A stretch of DNA of 64,000 nucleotides from Climacium dendroides (taxonomy: Eukaryota > Streptophyta > Bryopsida > Hypnales > Climaciaceae). The notes below the pieces were generated by a model. The model did not search any database and had not been told where the DNA came from. It saw only the letters and a program-made list of their open reading frames with translations. The stretch lies in NCBI GenBank assembly GCA_950106755.1, contig OX467088.1, forward strand, positions 4,696,001 through 4,760,000. The letters are read 5' to 3'. Positions 37,001-59,059 of the stretch are shown here, piece by piece. Within the stretch, counting starts at the first letter, position 1. Each line of letters begins with the position of its first letter. The translations under genes were made by a program, and so were the position numbers.

Positions 37001-37880
37001 AGTCATGATTCAAACAGCAATTTCTGCACTAATTGTGAAAGTCGCTAAAACCTCCTGCGCATGACGCAGGAGAGAACTCATTATTGCGTTCAGAATAGTG
37101 CCTGGTGTTGGAAGTTAATGTAATTCTACTTCTGGTGGCGGCAGGCTTGACAGGGATCGCATTTGCTGCACACGTGCCGAAGAACAGTGACAAACCAATG
37201 AAGGAGCTCATTGGGGAAATCATGGGTGACCACGAGAGATTGGTAAGCTAGAACCCCACCCGTCACTTCCTAGGTCGATGTGAATAATTTCTGAAATATT
37301 GCAAAGCAGTCTAATCATGAGTACCGGCACCTTCTGTTGAAGTGATTGTTCCATGTTTGTTTCATCTTCTTCTCTATTTAGTTCACCTTTCTAAATATGA
37401 AAATCTATATCGTAGTGAGTTTTTTGTCCATAACATTATTCAACAGTGTGAGGGGGTGCCTCAAAAACCTGCTAAATAAACCTGCTAAATAAATGATGAG
37501 TTGATTTTTCAGCGCGTTACACAGGCATAAATATTCTGCCCCTTGCTTATATTGTGGTGATTCATTCAACACTGAGTTGCATATGGTAGTGTTATCTCCC
37601 ACATCTCGTACCCAGCTCAAATTTAGGTCACGCCGTAAATTTGCCAGTTGGAAATTACGACGTCGAGGCATCTATGTGATTCTATGATGACCATTGGGAG
37701 ACCTCCCCAATGAATCCTCAGAAGGATTTTGTCTTTTGAGTTCCTGCGACAGTCTAAGTTTATTGGAAACCATGTTCAACCTTCATTGGTTTCGTGTCTT
37801 TGTTTGATGCCAAGTGCTTTTTAACTAACAGTAGCTTCCTGGTATTGCAGAGCAAATCTCAACAATCTGCAGAGTCATAG
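34015..37880 (+). CDS. Predicted plastid protein with DUF3783-like domain, 222 aa
   Basis: Eight exons: 34015-34225, 34684-34757, 35091-35132, 35722-35763, 35885-35968, 36361-36448, 37145-37242, 37851-37880, all in phase; two are only 42 nt. The first ~65 residues are rich in Ser, Arg, Cys and Val and end in RIKASQE, a typical chloroplast transit peptide and cleavage context. The mature protein starts with an acidic linker (FVPINDDDPRFGPP). Two short helical segments (MLLLGFSDEDVRLALEML) come next, and then a region (about 152-213) with FLSGLSGEELIMVVRAF and, after HVPKNSDKP, MKELIGEIMGDHERL. This pattern fits the DUF3783 family of bacteria and plants. The biochemical role is unknown. The start codon has ATGG context. 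Confidence 0.82.
34079..34613. repeat. 24-bp perfect inverted repeat linking exon 1 and intron 1
   Basis: Positions 34079-34102 in exon 1 of the DUF3783-like gene and 34590-34613 in intron 1 are perfect reverse complements over 24 bp (core atcatgctgtaggcagcag). They are separated by 487 bp that includes the exon 1 donor. The pairing could form in the pre-mRNA only. Confidence 0.9.
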
Positions 37881-39177
37881 CCACTGAAGCACCAACTGTT
37901 TTTGCATCTACGAGCTCGTCTTGCGAACCCTTATTGTCCTTGAATGAAATATATCATTATCATGATATAGCTGTGGGGTTGATGTGACTTAGTTTGTACT
38001 GAACGGTCTAAAAGTTTTAAAAGAAAAACTGTTTAAAGTACTACTTGTGCCGACCTCCATTGTTCAAAATTGTCTTCGTTGATGCAGTCAAATTGGAGAG
38101 AATTAACTCTAATTCTTTTAGTGCTTGGCACAAATAACGAGTCTGTTAATCCCAGATTCCATGTCAGAGCCTTAAAGGGCAAGTACGAGGACAATTTTAA
38201 ATTTTCATTCAAAATTGATTATAGATTAAATATTTGTAATTTTAACCAGACATTTTATGGCTTTTGAGCTCAAAAATTTTATTTCTAATAATCATGGCGA
38301 TTTTTAAGATTTTTTTAAGGGTAGAACCACACATTACTAACCACAACCCCATCAGCAATCAATAGGGGGCTGAAATTCAAAAGAGGTTGGAGTAGTTTTC
38401 AAACATGGTTTTTTGATTCCCCATCATCAATTCCTCCATTCTTTTCATGACATATCTGCTTGGTTCGGTGTGCCAAAGTGAATAAGAAGCATTCTCTTAA
38501 ATGAGCAATTTTGGAATAGTCTACACATTGGATATGGGTCCAGACCAACTTTTCCCTTCCAAATTTTGTAGTAATTTCAGTTCAAGTGATAAAATACCAA
38601 ATTTTGGCAATCCCCCTCATTTCTATTTCTGCACCTGTGAAAACATTTGCTTCATTACTGTATTCCACCTCATGTTTACGGTTGCTTATTCAGTGGTTAT
38701 GGGTGGTTCTACCCTATTTCTTATTTATTGAGGTGTTTTGTGAAGGGTCATTTCTCGAACTAGAAAAGCTAGTTTTTGAAGTCAAACATACTTAAGGGAG
38801 GTGACCCATTCCCAATCAAGGACCCATTCCCATCATATAGACTACACTCTTTCCAATCAGCAAGAGAAAGCAAGACATTAATTATGGCACAATCTCCAAT
38901 GCAGTCATGGTGCATTACAATTGGCTACAACCTTGATTGATTTTGCAACCAACATAGGAAGACCTATATGACAAGAATGTGTCGAATAGAATCTTCAACT
39001 AAAGAATTTGTAGTAATTATAGTTTGAAAAATAAAATTTTGAAAAAATATGGAATCCTTCTAAACTCTATTTTTGTACATAGGAAAAATTTTCCACTCAA
39101 AAAAACAGCACTCCAAATATGCGAAATTGCTTAAGTGGTCGAAAATGGGTTGTCTCCTTTATATTGCTTGAACTATA

Positions 39178-39580
39178 AGGTAGTTGCTCTAAAAGTGAGC
39201 GGCCTCTTCAAATTATTCCTATACTTATGGCTAAAATAGATAGGTGGTCCTTAAATGAACCTCTCAAGCCATTGAGAGAATTGAGTGAAAAGCATTATTT
39301 ATTGCAAGAGTTAATTGTTGGTCTTCATTTACTGAAATCACTTTAGAAGTTGCAAGTGGTCAGATTTGGGAAGACCTAGGTTCACAAATAGGTGCCTACA
39401 ACAAAAAAAAATTTAATTCATAAGTAAATAAAAAATTATTCAAAAAATATGAAACTACTTGTGTGACGTTCCGCATCCATTTTTCTTTCTTTGAAAAATG
39501 ATTAAAAAATATTTCTATTCATGGAAACCTTTGGAAAAGGGGGGCCACCGGCAAATGGTCGCTTTAAGGCCATACTACCT
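39178..39580 (+). mobile_element. AGGTAG-ended ~400-bp MITE, copy 3 (uninterrupted)
   Basis: The 403-bp element starts AGGTAGTTGCTCTAAAAG, ends with the inverse (CATACTACCT) and is flanked by TA (39176-39177 and 39581-39582). It carries the single TTAA at 39251-39254 that corresponds to the insertion site of the element nested in copy 1. Confidence 0.75.
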
Positions 39581-42500
39581 TAGAAGATTTGGAAAGGAAG
39601 ATTGTTCAAATCTATATCTAGATATGTAAGAAAAATATTACAAGAATCTATAAATATTTTGACAAATGGATAAAAAAAGTGTTTGTAACATGATTACATT
39701 CATATATCATTTGAAATCTCAACATCTAAATAGAAGTTGTAAATTATGATCCATATACTGTAACTTCCAAGCAACTTGGTCAAAAAATAATTAGGTGAAA
39801 TAGTCCCTAAATTTTTGAAAAATTATTAACCTAGTTTGACCAAAATAAAAATATATATATATTAGAGGATTACCTAATTCATAGAAACTCAACTCACATA
39901 TGTGCTAACCTAATAAACTAGCATTTGACTTGTGTTCTAAAGTTATAACCAAGTATAACTATATCTTGGCATTTCAAATTACATTGACACACTGATCAAA
40001 AAAATTAATGCTTCTCAAAAATAGCACAAGGTAAAGAGTACAAGGTTTGGAGGTCAAAACAAGAGTTAAGATGAATGCATCCATCTTGAATGAAAGTAGT
40101 AGCAACCATTCAAAAATTGTAAGAACATTTTGGATGAATGCCTAAATTATTTTAATTAAAATTTAAACTTGTTTGATTTTAATATGTTATTTTTTGAACT
40201 ACCTAATTGTTGTTATTTGTACTTTAATTAATTATTTGGTAGAAAGTTACTATGAAGCTATAGTATCATAGTATACATTTGGATCCACTAATTCATTCAC
40301 CAATTTTTATTAATAAATTTATAACTAAGAACTGAAAATTCTTCTAAAAAATTGAATATTTTTTGTTCCTAAATTTTCTTTTAAGTATAAATACTAAATC
40401 ATATTATTGTGATAAATATTAAGTCATTTTTTGAATTGGAAAGTTACTTTTTGAGGTGAAATATATTTGTATGATTTGAATTATAAATATTTCACAAGAA
40501 TAGTTTTAAAAAAATTGTATTGATGAATCATTATATAACTAATAGAAGAATTTATAAGTATTTGAATGGATGAAACATAAGCTACTAAGTATGTGAATGA
40601 AACAAGATTGTTACAATATTAAGAAATTCTTTTCTAGATTAAGTGCACATTTGAAACACACCTATACTATAGAACTTCAACACAATGTAATTTGGTGTGC
40701 TATAACTAAATTAGTGCTTAAAGAAAATCCAAGAAACACTTGTATTGTTTTAATGTTACACAATGCAAGTTTGTCATGTCTTATACTTTAGCTTTGAAGT
40801 ATTTGGCTAATGGATTTGAAATTTAAAATAAAGATGTAAAGCAGTTTCTTAGCTATAATTCTTATTTTTGTTATTTTTGAATGTTTTTTAAATATCATTT
40901 ATTATAGCCAGCATACCAACCATAACGGATGGAAATATAACATTTTCATTGGCTACATAAAGAAGCAAGGTATTTGTGGTTAGTGATACATAAAGTGGTT
41001 GAAGTCAACAACTAGAAAGTTTGACTCATGCTATAACAAAGTCATCATGTAGAGCCTAAAAAAACCCACATGTGAGATTTTCATCTAAATTTGTTTTTTT
41101 TGGTGTAGGGAGGGGGAATTGTAAGTCTTCAAGGTGAGACCCTCAACATTTTGTTTTCTTTATCTCTTGGTCATCTTTTGGAATAAACCCCGGGTTTCAA
41201 AGAAAATCATTTACTATAATTTTTAAAATGCTAATTTATAACACTTTTGTTTTCATGATTTTAGGGACTTTTGAGTACCTAAAAATTATCATTATAGAAG
41301 TGATTTCTAGACATATATCTTTGGTGCACCAAAAACTAAAATTAAAGAATTTTAGGTCCTTCACTTGGGTGCAAAGAAGACTCTTTGGACACGCATTTTT
41401 TAAATGTTTTCAAATACTTTCCATCGTATTTTGAGAATAATCTTATTTGCATGAAATTCATCAAAATGAATAATTTTGTTTTAACTTTTTGAATGTTTTT
41501 ACTATTTTCTAATAATTCAAACATCAAAGTGTCTATTTTTAAAAAAATTCTATCAATCTATTTTGTGAATTAGTTTAGGACTAATATTTTGTAGGACTCA
41601 AATTTTAGGAATATATTATTTGTATTATTCTCATAATTATCCATATTTTATTTTGATTTTAAATATTTTATACCAAAGCTTGTGGTACAACAAATATTTC
41701 CCTCGAATGCAATAAAATGAGCAAGTATTTTCTTGGAATTAGTTTTAGAATGATACTTTATAGATCCTGCATTTTGTAAGGACTATAATTTCAAACCATT
41801 GAAGTACATGGAGGTGATAGAATGTAATTTTAATAAAACTTCAAAGTACAAAGAAAGAAAGAAACATGATGAAATTTAAATGGAACATTGAAAGAGATAT
41901 TATGAAAGTTAATGGGACAATGAATGAGATATGATTGTTAACTAATACATGAAAAGAAATATAATTGCCTACTACTATAATGGTACATTGAAAGAGATAT
42001 GACTATCTATAAGGACATTGATGAAGATAGAATGATAGTTTAGTAAAACATCATAGTCATAGTGTCTAAACCAAAATCTATAGATGAAGGACTAGAAAAT
42101 CTATGTTTCTTATTGGAAGGAAAAAGACGTACAAGGTACAAATGTAATAATAAGGATGCATTGAAGAAAATTGAAGAACCTCTCTATCGCAAACAAAGGT
42201 TTGCTATTTCTAATAGATATTATATGTTGTAAAAATTAATTATCTCAAAATAATGTTTAGTTTCTATATTTGTCCACGAAGGGCACATATTGCGATTGCA
42301 ATACAATACCAAAGTAAGATGTTTAGTCTTGACAAAAGATACAACCATATTTATACAACTAAATTACTAAACTAATACATAAACAAATATTTTTCAATAA
42401 TATTTGAAGCCAAAATTGAAAATTCATTTCAAAATTGATTGTAGATTGAATATTTTGGTGATTTAAAAAAAATTCCCTTTGAGTTCATAATGTTATATTC

Positions 42501-43152
42501 TACATAGTGATTTTTGAAGATTTTTATTTTACCTTTTTATTTGAGTCATTTTTGAAGAATCATTCTTTAAATTAAAAAAGTTATCCAAATCTATCAATAT
42601 CCATTAAATTATAGAATATTTACAAAGCATAATCTTTAAAATTTGTATTGTACAGTACAAATGTCAAAGAACTAATGCAAAAATCTTCAAAAAATGCATT
42701 TTTTTATGCTTGAGAAATGTTTGCGTGCATCTATTGTTTGAAATTTGAATCCTTGGCCCTTTAGAGGTTAAATTGTACTTGAATTTTGTTGGTGAGAAGT
42801 AAAATCTAAATAATGATTTTGAATATTAGTATATTTAGAAATACAAGACGAGAAATTTTAATTGTTTCTATTTTACAAACTTGGAGACATACACTCTATT
42901 CAATTTGCATATTAATTATAAGAATATATTGCTTGTTTTGATTTGTGAAAGTCACAAAATTGAAGAGAAAATAAGGGAGTATTTTCTCTCCATTGAAGTC
43001 AATAAATCTTAGAAATTAATTTTATTCTAATAGAAAAATGTAGTGTAAAAGTCTTATATTGTCACACATTAAGTGAATTAACCCTTAAAGGTATGGAAAC
43101 CTACTTTGGATAACAAAAAGTTTTTTTTTGTATTTGATATAGAAACATGATT

Positions 43153-43607
43153 CCTAGCATGTGAGCCTAGAATCTTGAACCCATGAGCCTAAGAGCCTAA
43201 ACTTCTATATTATGGATATCTATGTTATAGGCACGTTTGATGGTTATAGGATATTTATATTATAGGTGTCTATATTATAGAGTTCATGTTATTAATACCT
43301 TCCATGGTTATAGGATATTTATATTATAATTGTCTATGTTATAAGTGTATATGTTATAAGCACCTTCTATATTTATATAATATTTATATTATAGTTGCTT
43401 ATACTATAGGTATTTATGTTAAAAACACTTTCTATAGTTATAAGACATTTATATTATAGGTACATATGTTAGGAGCACCTTCCATGGTTATAAATGGTTA
43501 TAGTGGACTTACGTTATAAGTATGTATGTTATAAGTACCTTCAATAGTTGTAGAATATTTACTTACATCTAGGCTCGTAGGCTCACCTTTCTAGGCTCAC
43601 ATACTAG
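43153..43607. mobile_element. TIR element with internal ~65-bp tandem units
   Basis: The ends are CTAGCATGTGAGCCTAGAA and an inverse carrying CTAGGCTCACATACTAG. Inside lie about five degenerate units of 64-67 bp, each with ggttataggatatttatattata, written here as its two halves ggttatagga and tatttatattata, followed by a tatgttata and a caccttc motif. The short relative at 61398-61531 has about one unit. There is no coding capacity and no clear target duplication. Confidence 0.6.
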
Positions 43608-44703
43608 CGTTGTTAGATGTAAAAGGATGAATTGAAGTATACGGTAGTAATAAAAGTATGTATTTATATTGAGCGAGATTCGATGTTACATGACATTTCT
43701 AATTTGGACGAATATTGCATCTCCTGCACATTTAAAAAGTTACAAAATGGCTACATAGTATATTTACACAATGCTATATTTGAGTATAACAAGGCATAGA
43801 TGTTAAAATGACATCCAATGAAATATGTTAATATTTGATTTTGAAAATCCAAATTATGTATTAAAATATGGTAGGACGTACACCATAACAAAGCTCCAAT
43901 TACTTTTGTTTGATTGTAATCTTTGAGGCGTTTCCATGTAGAATCATTTTCTACAAATCACTTGTGAGTGTTTAACAAATTTCAAGGAACTTATCGAGAT
44001 AATGGCACCTAATTGTGACCCTTTATTTTCCAAAATCAAACTTTATAAATAATTTTTGCCTAAAATGTACAACTTCTATTCATGAGAATCTAGGGTTGTT
44101 TTTCGTAACACGTATTATTAGCACTTCCTATTCGTTATTCGTTCATAACATATTTAAAAAAATGCATGAGAAGATAATCTAGAATCCTCTTTAGACTTCC
44201 AACAAGCTCTAACTAACAAGAAAAAATAGGTAATTTAATAGTAGGCACAATCTTCAATTCCTTATTTTAAAAAAGTACTTGGGGTAATAAAGTATTATAA
44301 TAGTTGGCGTGAAAGCCAAGATTCCCACCGTGTTTCCCGCCGTCAGGGCCCACACAAAGATCGGAAAGTATTTCGTGGCACCTGGAATAAGGACCTGGAT
44401 CAAGACGTGGGCCCTGGAAGGTATCAAGGACGAGCTGGTGGGGCCGTGGAGGGGCAAGGCCCAAATGCGGACGGCGATCCCACCACAACACCTTCTCTGC
44501 TTCCGCTTTGCCTGCTCGTTTAGTTTTTAGTAGTTTTAAATGGCGAATCCTGATGGCCATAGCCGAGGAGCTTCGCTTGCAGTTCAGTCGTAGTGCATCT
44601 GCTGGAAAAAATTCTTGATTAGAGGTCGGGAGAATTTCATTGTGGAAAGGGTGCTGACCTCCTTTGGACCTCCTTGGACTTCCCCTTGTGCTGTGGGAGG
44701 GAC

Positions 44704-45608
44704 ATGCCAAGCAAACGGAAGGTCAAGGCAGGCGATGCGATTTCAGTGTACTGGCGCGCAGACCGGACGTGGTACGATGGTGAAGTGAAGTGGATTGACG
44801 TGGTTTCCGGCATCTGCGAGGTTCTGTACGAGGACGGCGAGCGGGAGGAACTGAATTTGGCCAAGGAACGGTACAAGATCAAGGACGGCAAGGGCCAGGA
44901 GCTTATTGATCGCGTTTTGGCGAGCGAGGGAGATGTGTCGAAACAGCTTAAGCACGTCGCAGATGTCATTCGTGATATTGGTGTGCATCTGCCAGCGCAC
45001 TTGTTAGATTTGGTCTCTTCTTGTTCTTTTGTGGTGTGGAGGGTGGTGTGCTGGCTAACTGCTCCATGGCTTTAGAATCTCCGAGGAGAGCGATGTTTTT
45101 TGCTGAAATATTATTGGTTCTTTACGGTCTTTGGCTATTGTTAGGGTGTCAAACGCACGGGAATTGACAATGTGCCGTGTCCTGTGTAGCGGACAGGCTT
45201 CCTGCTATAGGATGCTGTTCAAACAGGACAGGCTGGTGGTCTGAGTGGTACTCTGCTATAGATTCTGCTGTGGAGGCTGGTCACGTGATCAAGTTAGTTA
45301 AAGCGACTTACGATCTTGGTTGCCAGCTTAGGCCATGCGTCACGACCTCATGGTGGGAAGCGGAGGTCAGATTATGACTGTGTTTTATGTTTTTCGTTTT
45401 GAACTTGTTTGTAATGGTCTTTGGGAGTTGAAGTCTGGATTATATGATAATTTTTTGAAGCACTGATGGCATGCAGAGTGAAAATTGGCGAGAACGGCTG
45501 AGGTCTGTGATGACCTGTGAAGGCCTTGTGAACTCCGTAGAGGAATTACGGATCAAGGGAGTAGAATGGACAAAAGCCCGGCAGCTTTTCGATTCCTCGA
45601 GCTCCTAG
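44704..45608 (+). CDS. Tudor-domain protein, 194 aa
   Basis: Three exons: 44704-44980, 45190-45365 and 45477-45608, in phase. Residues ~8-60 form a Tudor-like domain (VYWRADRTWYDGEVKW, then CEVLYEDGEREELNL), close in pattern to the Tudor modules of PDS5- and ARID4-type chromatin proteins. These usually read methylated lysine or arginine, or histone tails. The C-terminal half (WWEAESENWRERL, then LRIKGVEWTKARQLF) resembles the Trp-rich helical module found beside PHD fingers in plant DDT/WHIM-type regulators; this is from memory and less certain. The frame ends at TAG (45606-45608). A strong donor (GTACGT) follows 5 nt later, so a 3'-UTR intron or an extended isoform is possible. The gene lies 2.1 kb upstream of the CHD3-type gene on the same strand and could conceivably be part of that transcript. 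Confidence 0.65.
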
Positions 45609-47744
45609 TGTTGGTACGTATCTGTTCATTCCGTCGATTTCATGAGCTCCATCGTCTTCTTCGTCTCCTTTATGGCAGGTGTACTTGTTCTGAAAATAGA
45701 ATTTGGAAATTTGAAACCTCAGCAGTCGCGTGGAGTGTGATTCTAGAAGCCTCGATCGCCCTTACTTGCAAGATGTCCCGCCGTAAATTGTCATCGCCCA
45801 TCAAGTCTCCTTCCTCACTGTAATTTTGCTCCCAGTTGCTGGGCTTATGACTCTTGGCATCTTTTTAGCTGACCGCCGAGTGATTTCATGCTTCTTTAGA
45901 CCCACATTGCTGTTCGACTGCTAGCATAAAGTGAAATAGGACGAAGAGACCGTCATGTATTCCGCAATCAACAAATCATTATGAGCGCAATAAATAGCTT
46001 GATCGAAATCATCACGGCGGGGGTTCAATAAAACCACACATGCAAATTACGCAAGCTCGCCAGAAGAGCGTTGGTGGAGGAGATTTACGTAGACTAAGAA
46101 GATCACGTGAGGCAATTAGCCATGAACCTCTATTGGTCTGGTATTCATGTGTTTTACTTTCGATTCCTGGTCACACTCTGCAATGTCCGATTATTTTCTA
46201 TCGGCTAGGAATCGTTGTAATATTCATGAAAAAACAGGACTGGATATCACAGGTTTTTGCTCAGAAAATTGTTAGAATGCAGTGTATTGAACGGCTAAGT
46301 TCAATTCTGCAGTTTTTTTGGACTTGCAACGAAGACAGTTGTAGGTGTTCTACCAATCATCGGTGATGCTAAAAAACAGGATGGCTTGAATCGAATTTTC
46401 TTGACCGATCTCGTTGTGAAATGCTGGAAGTGCCTTTCATGATTAGGCACTTCTCCTTGCCATATTGAATTCTTACATCTGTTTATTGTGGGTGTTGTCC
46501 AATCAAGTGATGCCGCTAAGTGGACATCATATACTTGATAGTATGACAAAAGTTTCCACAGATGTTGCATTGGAGTGAAAGATTGTAATGCTTGTTCAAA
46601 ACTGGGTTGATCTTTGAAAGTGATTTGAAGTTTTCCAGTCTTTTGTTTACGTGGCAAGTTTAAAGTTATGGTCATGTAAAATGTATGATGCTAAGGAACA
46701 TGAAGAGTTTTAATAAAATTTACCAAACTTTGCTGTGGTTGACTCTATCTCTTATCTTTCACATCTTATCATCAGTATTTATTTTGAGATAGGGACAGTA
46801 GTACCTTGCAATTTGTTATTTTAAAATCTTTGACTCTATTGGACACATTGTTTTCTTAAAACACAAATTTATTCAATTAATTATTCAATTAGTTCAAGAG
46901 TTAAAATATTGTATTTGAAATTTAATATCTGCGCGTAACAATCGTCGACAGTTATGCGCAGCAATGCGAGGCACTAAGGCGCAAAGATAGTCACGAGGTG
47001 CAAAGATATGGTCAGATGTTCATGCCTCTCATTCCATTATGGTTATATTGTTTCCAGTGATGCAGTAAATTCTTTCATCCTTCAACAGCTGTGGCGGAGT
47101 CTTCATGATCATCTGGTGCGTCGCCGTAGCTTCTTTCAGTATTTAATCTCCCGTTGAGCTTTTGTTAGGCTAGTATGATACTACTGTTTTAGTTTCCATG
47201 ATTATCATCGGATGTGAGTTTCTGATTGCATCGTATCAGTCTCTTGTAAAGGATCATCAAATTTTTACTCTCGTGTCAATTGCATTTCAATACTTTAGTT
47301 CGTTCCTTCAGTCCAGGTTCCGTGGAATCGGTCGTTAGAACGTTTTTGAATGCAAGAGCATATCATGTAGCGAGCTCTTTTTTTATTGATTTGTGAAGGG
47401 GGCTAATTGATGGAGTGTCGGTGTTTCTCTGTGCGCAGGTGCCAGCTGAGCTAAATTTTGGAAGCTTTGTCGCTAGAGCTTATTTATCTTCGAGCAATAA
47501 TTATGCTTCTTGATTCGTCTTCGTGAAGACCAAACAATTCGCCACGATTGTACGAGTGTAATTGCAAGTATTACCCTGTGACAAACCTATACCTGGTGGC
47601 AGATGAAGTATGAGTTGAATCATTTGGTCTTGCCATTTTCTACTGTATTCTTGGTTGAGATGTGCCTCATGCTGTGTTGTGTAGATAGCTACTTATCAAC
47701 TTCGCTGCAGTAGCAGATGCTGTGTAGAGTTCTTCATATAGACA
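45609..47744. other. Interval between Tudor and CHD3-type genes
   Basis: No gene is firmly supported. Two exon-like segments, 47089-47115 (acceptor TTCAACAG, donor CTG|GTGCGT) and one starting at about 47440 (acceptor GTGCGCAG, open to a TGA near 47513), have good splice sites and join in phase. They may be 3' exons of the Tudor gene or 5' untranslated exons of the CHD3-type gene. A short AT-rich patch lies at about 46.7-46.92 kb. Confidence 0.4.
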
Positions 47745-56194
<8,450 letters not shown>

Positions 56195-58257
56195 GCGGGG
56201 TATTTGCTCATTCTCCTTTTGGGGGTTTTCACTAGTGGGAGGCAGTATTTGTTCATTTGTTTCAGATAAAACTAGAGCTGATTCAATTTCCTGTAATTTT
56301 CTTAAACCTGTGAACTTTATAAACTCTGAGCCACGGGGAGCACATTTGAACGAGTGATCTTACCCTTGGAAGTTTGATATCGGTACTCGTTTTCTTCTGC
56401 ACTTACTGAAAAAAGATTTTTGATCCTTGCCTGTATTTCTCACTTGGGAGACGGAAGCCTCAAGAAGCGTGAGTACATTTTCTCTATTCCTGTGTCTAAC
56501 GAACTCTTTTTAACTTTGATTGCCTGGTAAAGTAGCATATTTTGATATGAATTATTTTCACTTTTTATTCAAAAATTCATGGTTATTTCGAAAATTGGGA
56601 GCATATAAAGGGACTTTGAAATTTGAAAATATGGTCACCCACTTGTACTTCAATGGTAAGTATATTTTTGGGGGACAAAAACCTTGAAGTTTAATCTAGT
56701 ACATAATGATTTATAGTTTTGGGTCCATTGCTGAATTATGAATTATTGAGGGTTAATAATCCACAAGTAAATCCATATATGTGAACCATGAACCAAGAAG
56801 ATGCAATTTGTGCATTTTTGTGCTTTATATTCACTATAACAAAACAAAGATTTTTCGATATTTGTGAAAATAGGGTTTTGGAATTTAATTTGACATCCAA
56901 GGGATTTGTGTAGATGTCACCTAAAATTTGTTATAATTGATGCGCCAAAAATGTGTCAAATTTGTAGAAATATGCCTTGTTTTACCTCTAACATGATAAA
57001 ATGTGGTCTTCCTAGTTCCCCATAGTCAATGGATGTCATATAAGTGCCATATGGGAATTTTTTCATCTAACCTGTCCATGGTGTAAGGTAGAAACACCCA
57101 AAACTGTTACTTTAAGCAATTCAACATAGTCGGAGGGATATTTTCTAAAAATAATATTTTTGTAGTATATGCAAGTGAAATCATGAAAATTAAAAATTAA
57201 AAAAAAAAAAAAAAGATTTTTTGGACATTGTATGTAATTTTTATGATTTTTCAAAGTGTTGGTTGCCTAGACCTTTGGAATTGTCCCATAGGTGCATCCA
57301 AAATTGAATTGTGCCAAAATCAGTTGTTAGCAAATCAAAGTTCAATATGTGTTCTTCAAGTGCGTCAACAAATCAAAGTTAAACATATGTAAGACACGTT
57401 AATGGAATTCTAGGGACATTTTAAGGACATTCTATGGAATAAGGATTAGGTACATGGGACAAATAAGTGACGTGGTAACCAAGAAAGGTGGCATGGCATG
57501 CATAGTTAGCACACTTTTATATCATTTTAAAATTTGAATATTGTCTTTTGAAATGTCAATTTAGACATCTAAATATTATTTTAAACAATAATTGGTGCAT
57601 ATCATATTCATTATTCAAGGTCAACAAAAAACAATTATTTAAAATAAAACAAAACAAAACAATTGTTGAATTCAATAAGAATAAAAAAAAAAAAAACTAT
57701 CTACTACCAAGAGAATTTTTGATGGCAATATGAAGGAAATCCTTCATTGAAAGTTAGTGAGAATGAAGGGTGGAGAGGATGTATGTATTTTGAAATCCAT
57801 CCTTTGTTTAGACAAACGATATAGGATAATTTTTACTTGGGAGCTTGATTGTGGACATTGTTTTAAACATTTTCTTGTCATTTCTAATACAGGGACATTG
57901 TTTTAGACATTTAATATTGAATAAAATTCTCACTTTATATACCCCATACGGTTGTTTCACTTCCTACCACCACACTTGTATAAAGACTTTTTTTTTCATC
58001 CATGATGTAAATCCATCCATTTCCTTGTTTTTATAAAGCATATTACGTGATTGTCTTTTCCCTAATTTTTTTACATTGGTCAAATTTTTATCTTAAATCA
58101 CAATAATTTTTATTAATTTACCCACATAAAAAATGGATTTGTGTGTTGATGTGGTAGTCTATGTTTTTTTGGACAATCCTAAAAACACCATGATGTCTTT
58201 ATTAGATACTACTAAAATCATAACTCCCTCTGTAATATCACAAATGCTACCATTAAT

Positions 58258-59059
58258 ACTAGGGGCTTGTGCTTGCTATGCTACGTATTCATTGTATCAC
58301 ATATTAGTAAAATTTTGATATATTTGAATAGAATGCATGATAAAGATTTCAATAAGTCTTTAAAATAATTATTTTAATTATTTTACAAAAATATTTTCAA
58401 TCATGCATGCATAAAAATTGTATTTTCACAAAATGTGATATTACTGAAATAGGGTAGCAATTCACAATTACTTCTGTAATATCACTTTTTACAAAGGATG
58501 ATATTATAGAAATAATATAGTCATTGCAATTGAGGTGATATTAAAGAGGATCCATTTGATGATATTATAAAGGTAGCAATTCCATTGCTTCTCTTGGCTT
58601 TACACTTCTATGATTTTGTGCTTTTGTAAGCTTTGAGCTTCCATGATTTCAATTTTCTATTGCTACTACCAAATGATTTGAGAAATTTATTTGATTGAAC
58701 CAATTTTGGATTTCACAACAATTAAATTGTTCATGAAGCTTTTGAGATTTACAAGTTTTTCCTTTAAATTCTTCTATTTGGGTTGCCATTGTTTGTAACA
58801 ATTGAGTCAAATTTCTAATGCATTTTAATGTATATGTTTCTTTTACTGTATTCATCATTGCTTGTATTTCATTCATCATTCATTAAATTTCTATTGTTTA
58901 TTTCAATATATGCTTATTTATTTAAAAAATTATATGAAGATTTTAGTAATTTTTATTTGAAGTTTTTTTGAAATTCTTGCTCTGCATTTTATCTAATACA
59001 TAAAAAATTTAATGAAATTCTAATGATGAATGCGTAGCATAGCAAGCACCAACCACTAG
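58258..59059. mobile_element. ~800-bp element with ~35-bp terminal inverted repeats
   Basis: The left end (58258-58292) and the right end (about 59025-59059) are inverted copies sharing GTGCTTGCTATGCTACG and an ATTCAT segment. The interior is AT-rich and contains a smaller inverted pair of gtgatattac motifs and a 76-aa minus-strand ORF with no recognised domain. I cannot assign a superfamily because no target duplication is clear. Confidence 0.55.

Larger units (their letters stand above)
37881..44290. other. AT-rich intergenic tract
   Basis: The first few hundred bases are the 3' untranslated region of the DUF3783-like gene. The rest is strongly AT-rich without a supported gene. It holds a MITE at 39.2 kb and a TIR element at 43.15 kb; isolated motifs resembling TTAA-element ends occur near 42,770 and 43,080. 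An abrupt change to GC-richer sequence occurs at about 44,290, where the next gene island begins. Confidence 0.7.

Noticed and set aside
35330..37710. Recurring gggagacct / aggtctccc motifs in introns of the DUF3783-like gene
   Set aside because: Matches are short and their flanks do not align, so I do not call a repeat family.
44267..44710. 147-aa minus-strand ORF upstream of the Tudor gene
   Set aside because: It covers the promoter and 5' untranslated region of a gene on the other strand, shows no domain and has no splice or start context in its favour.
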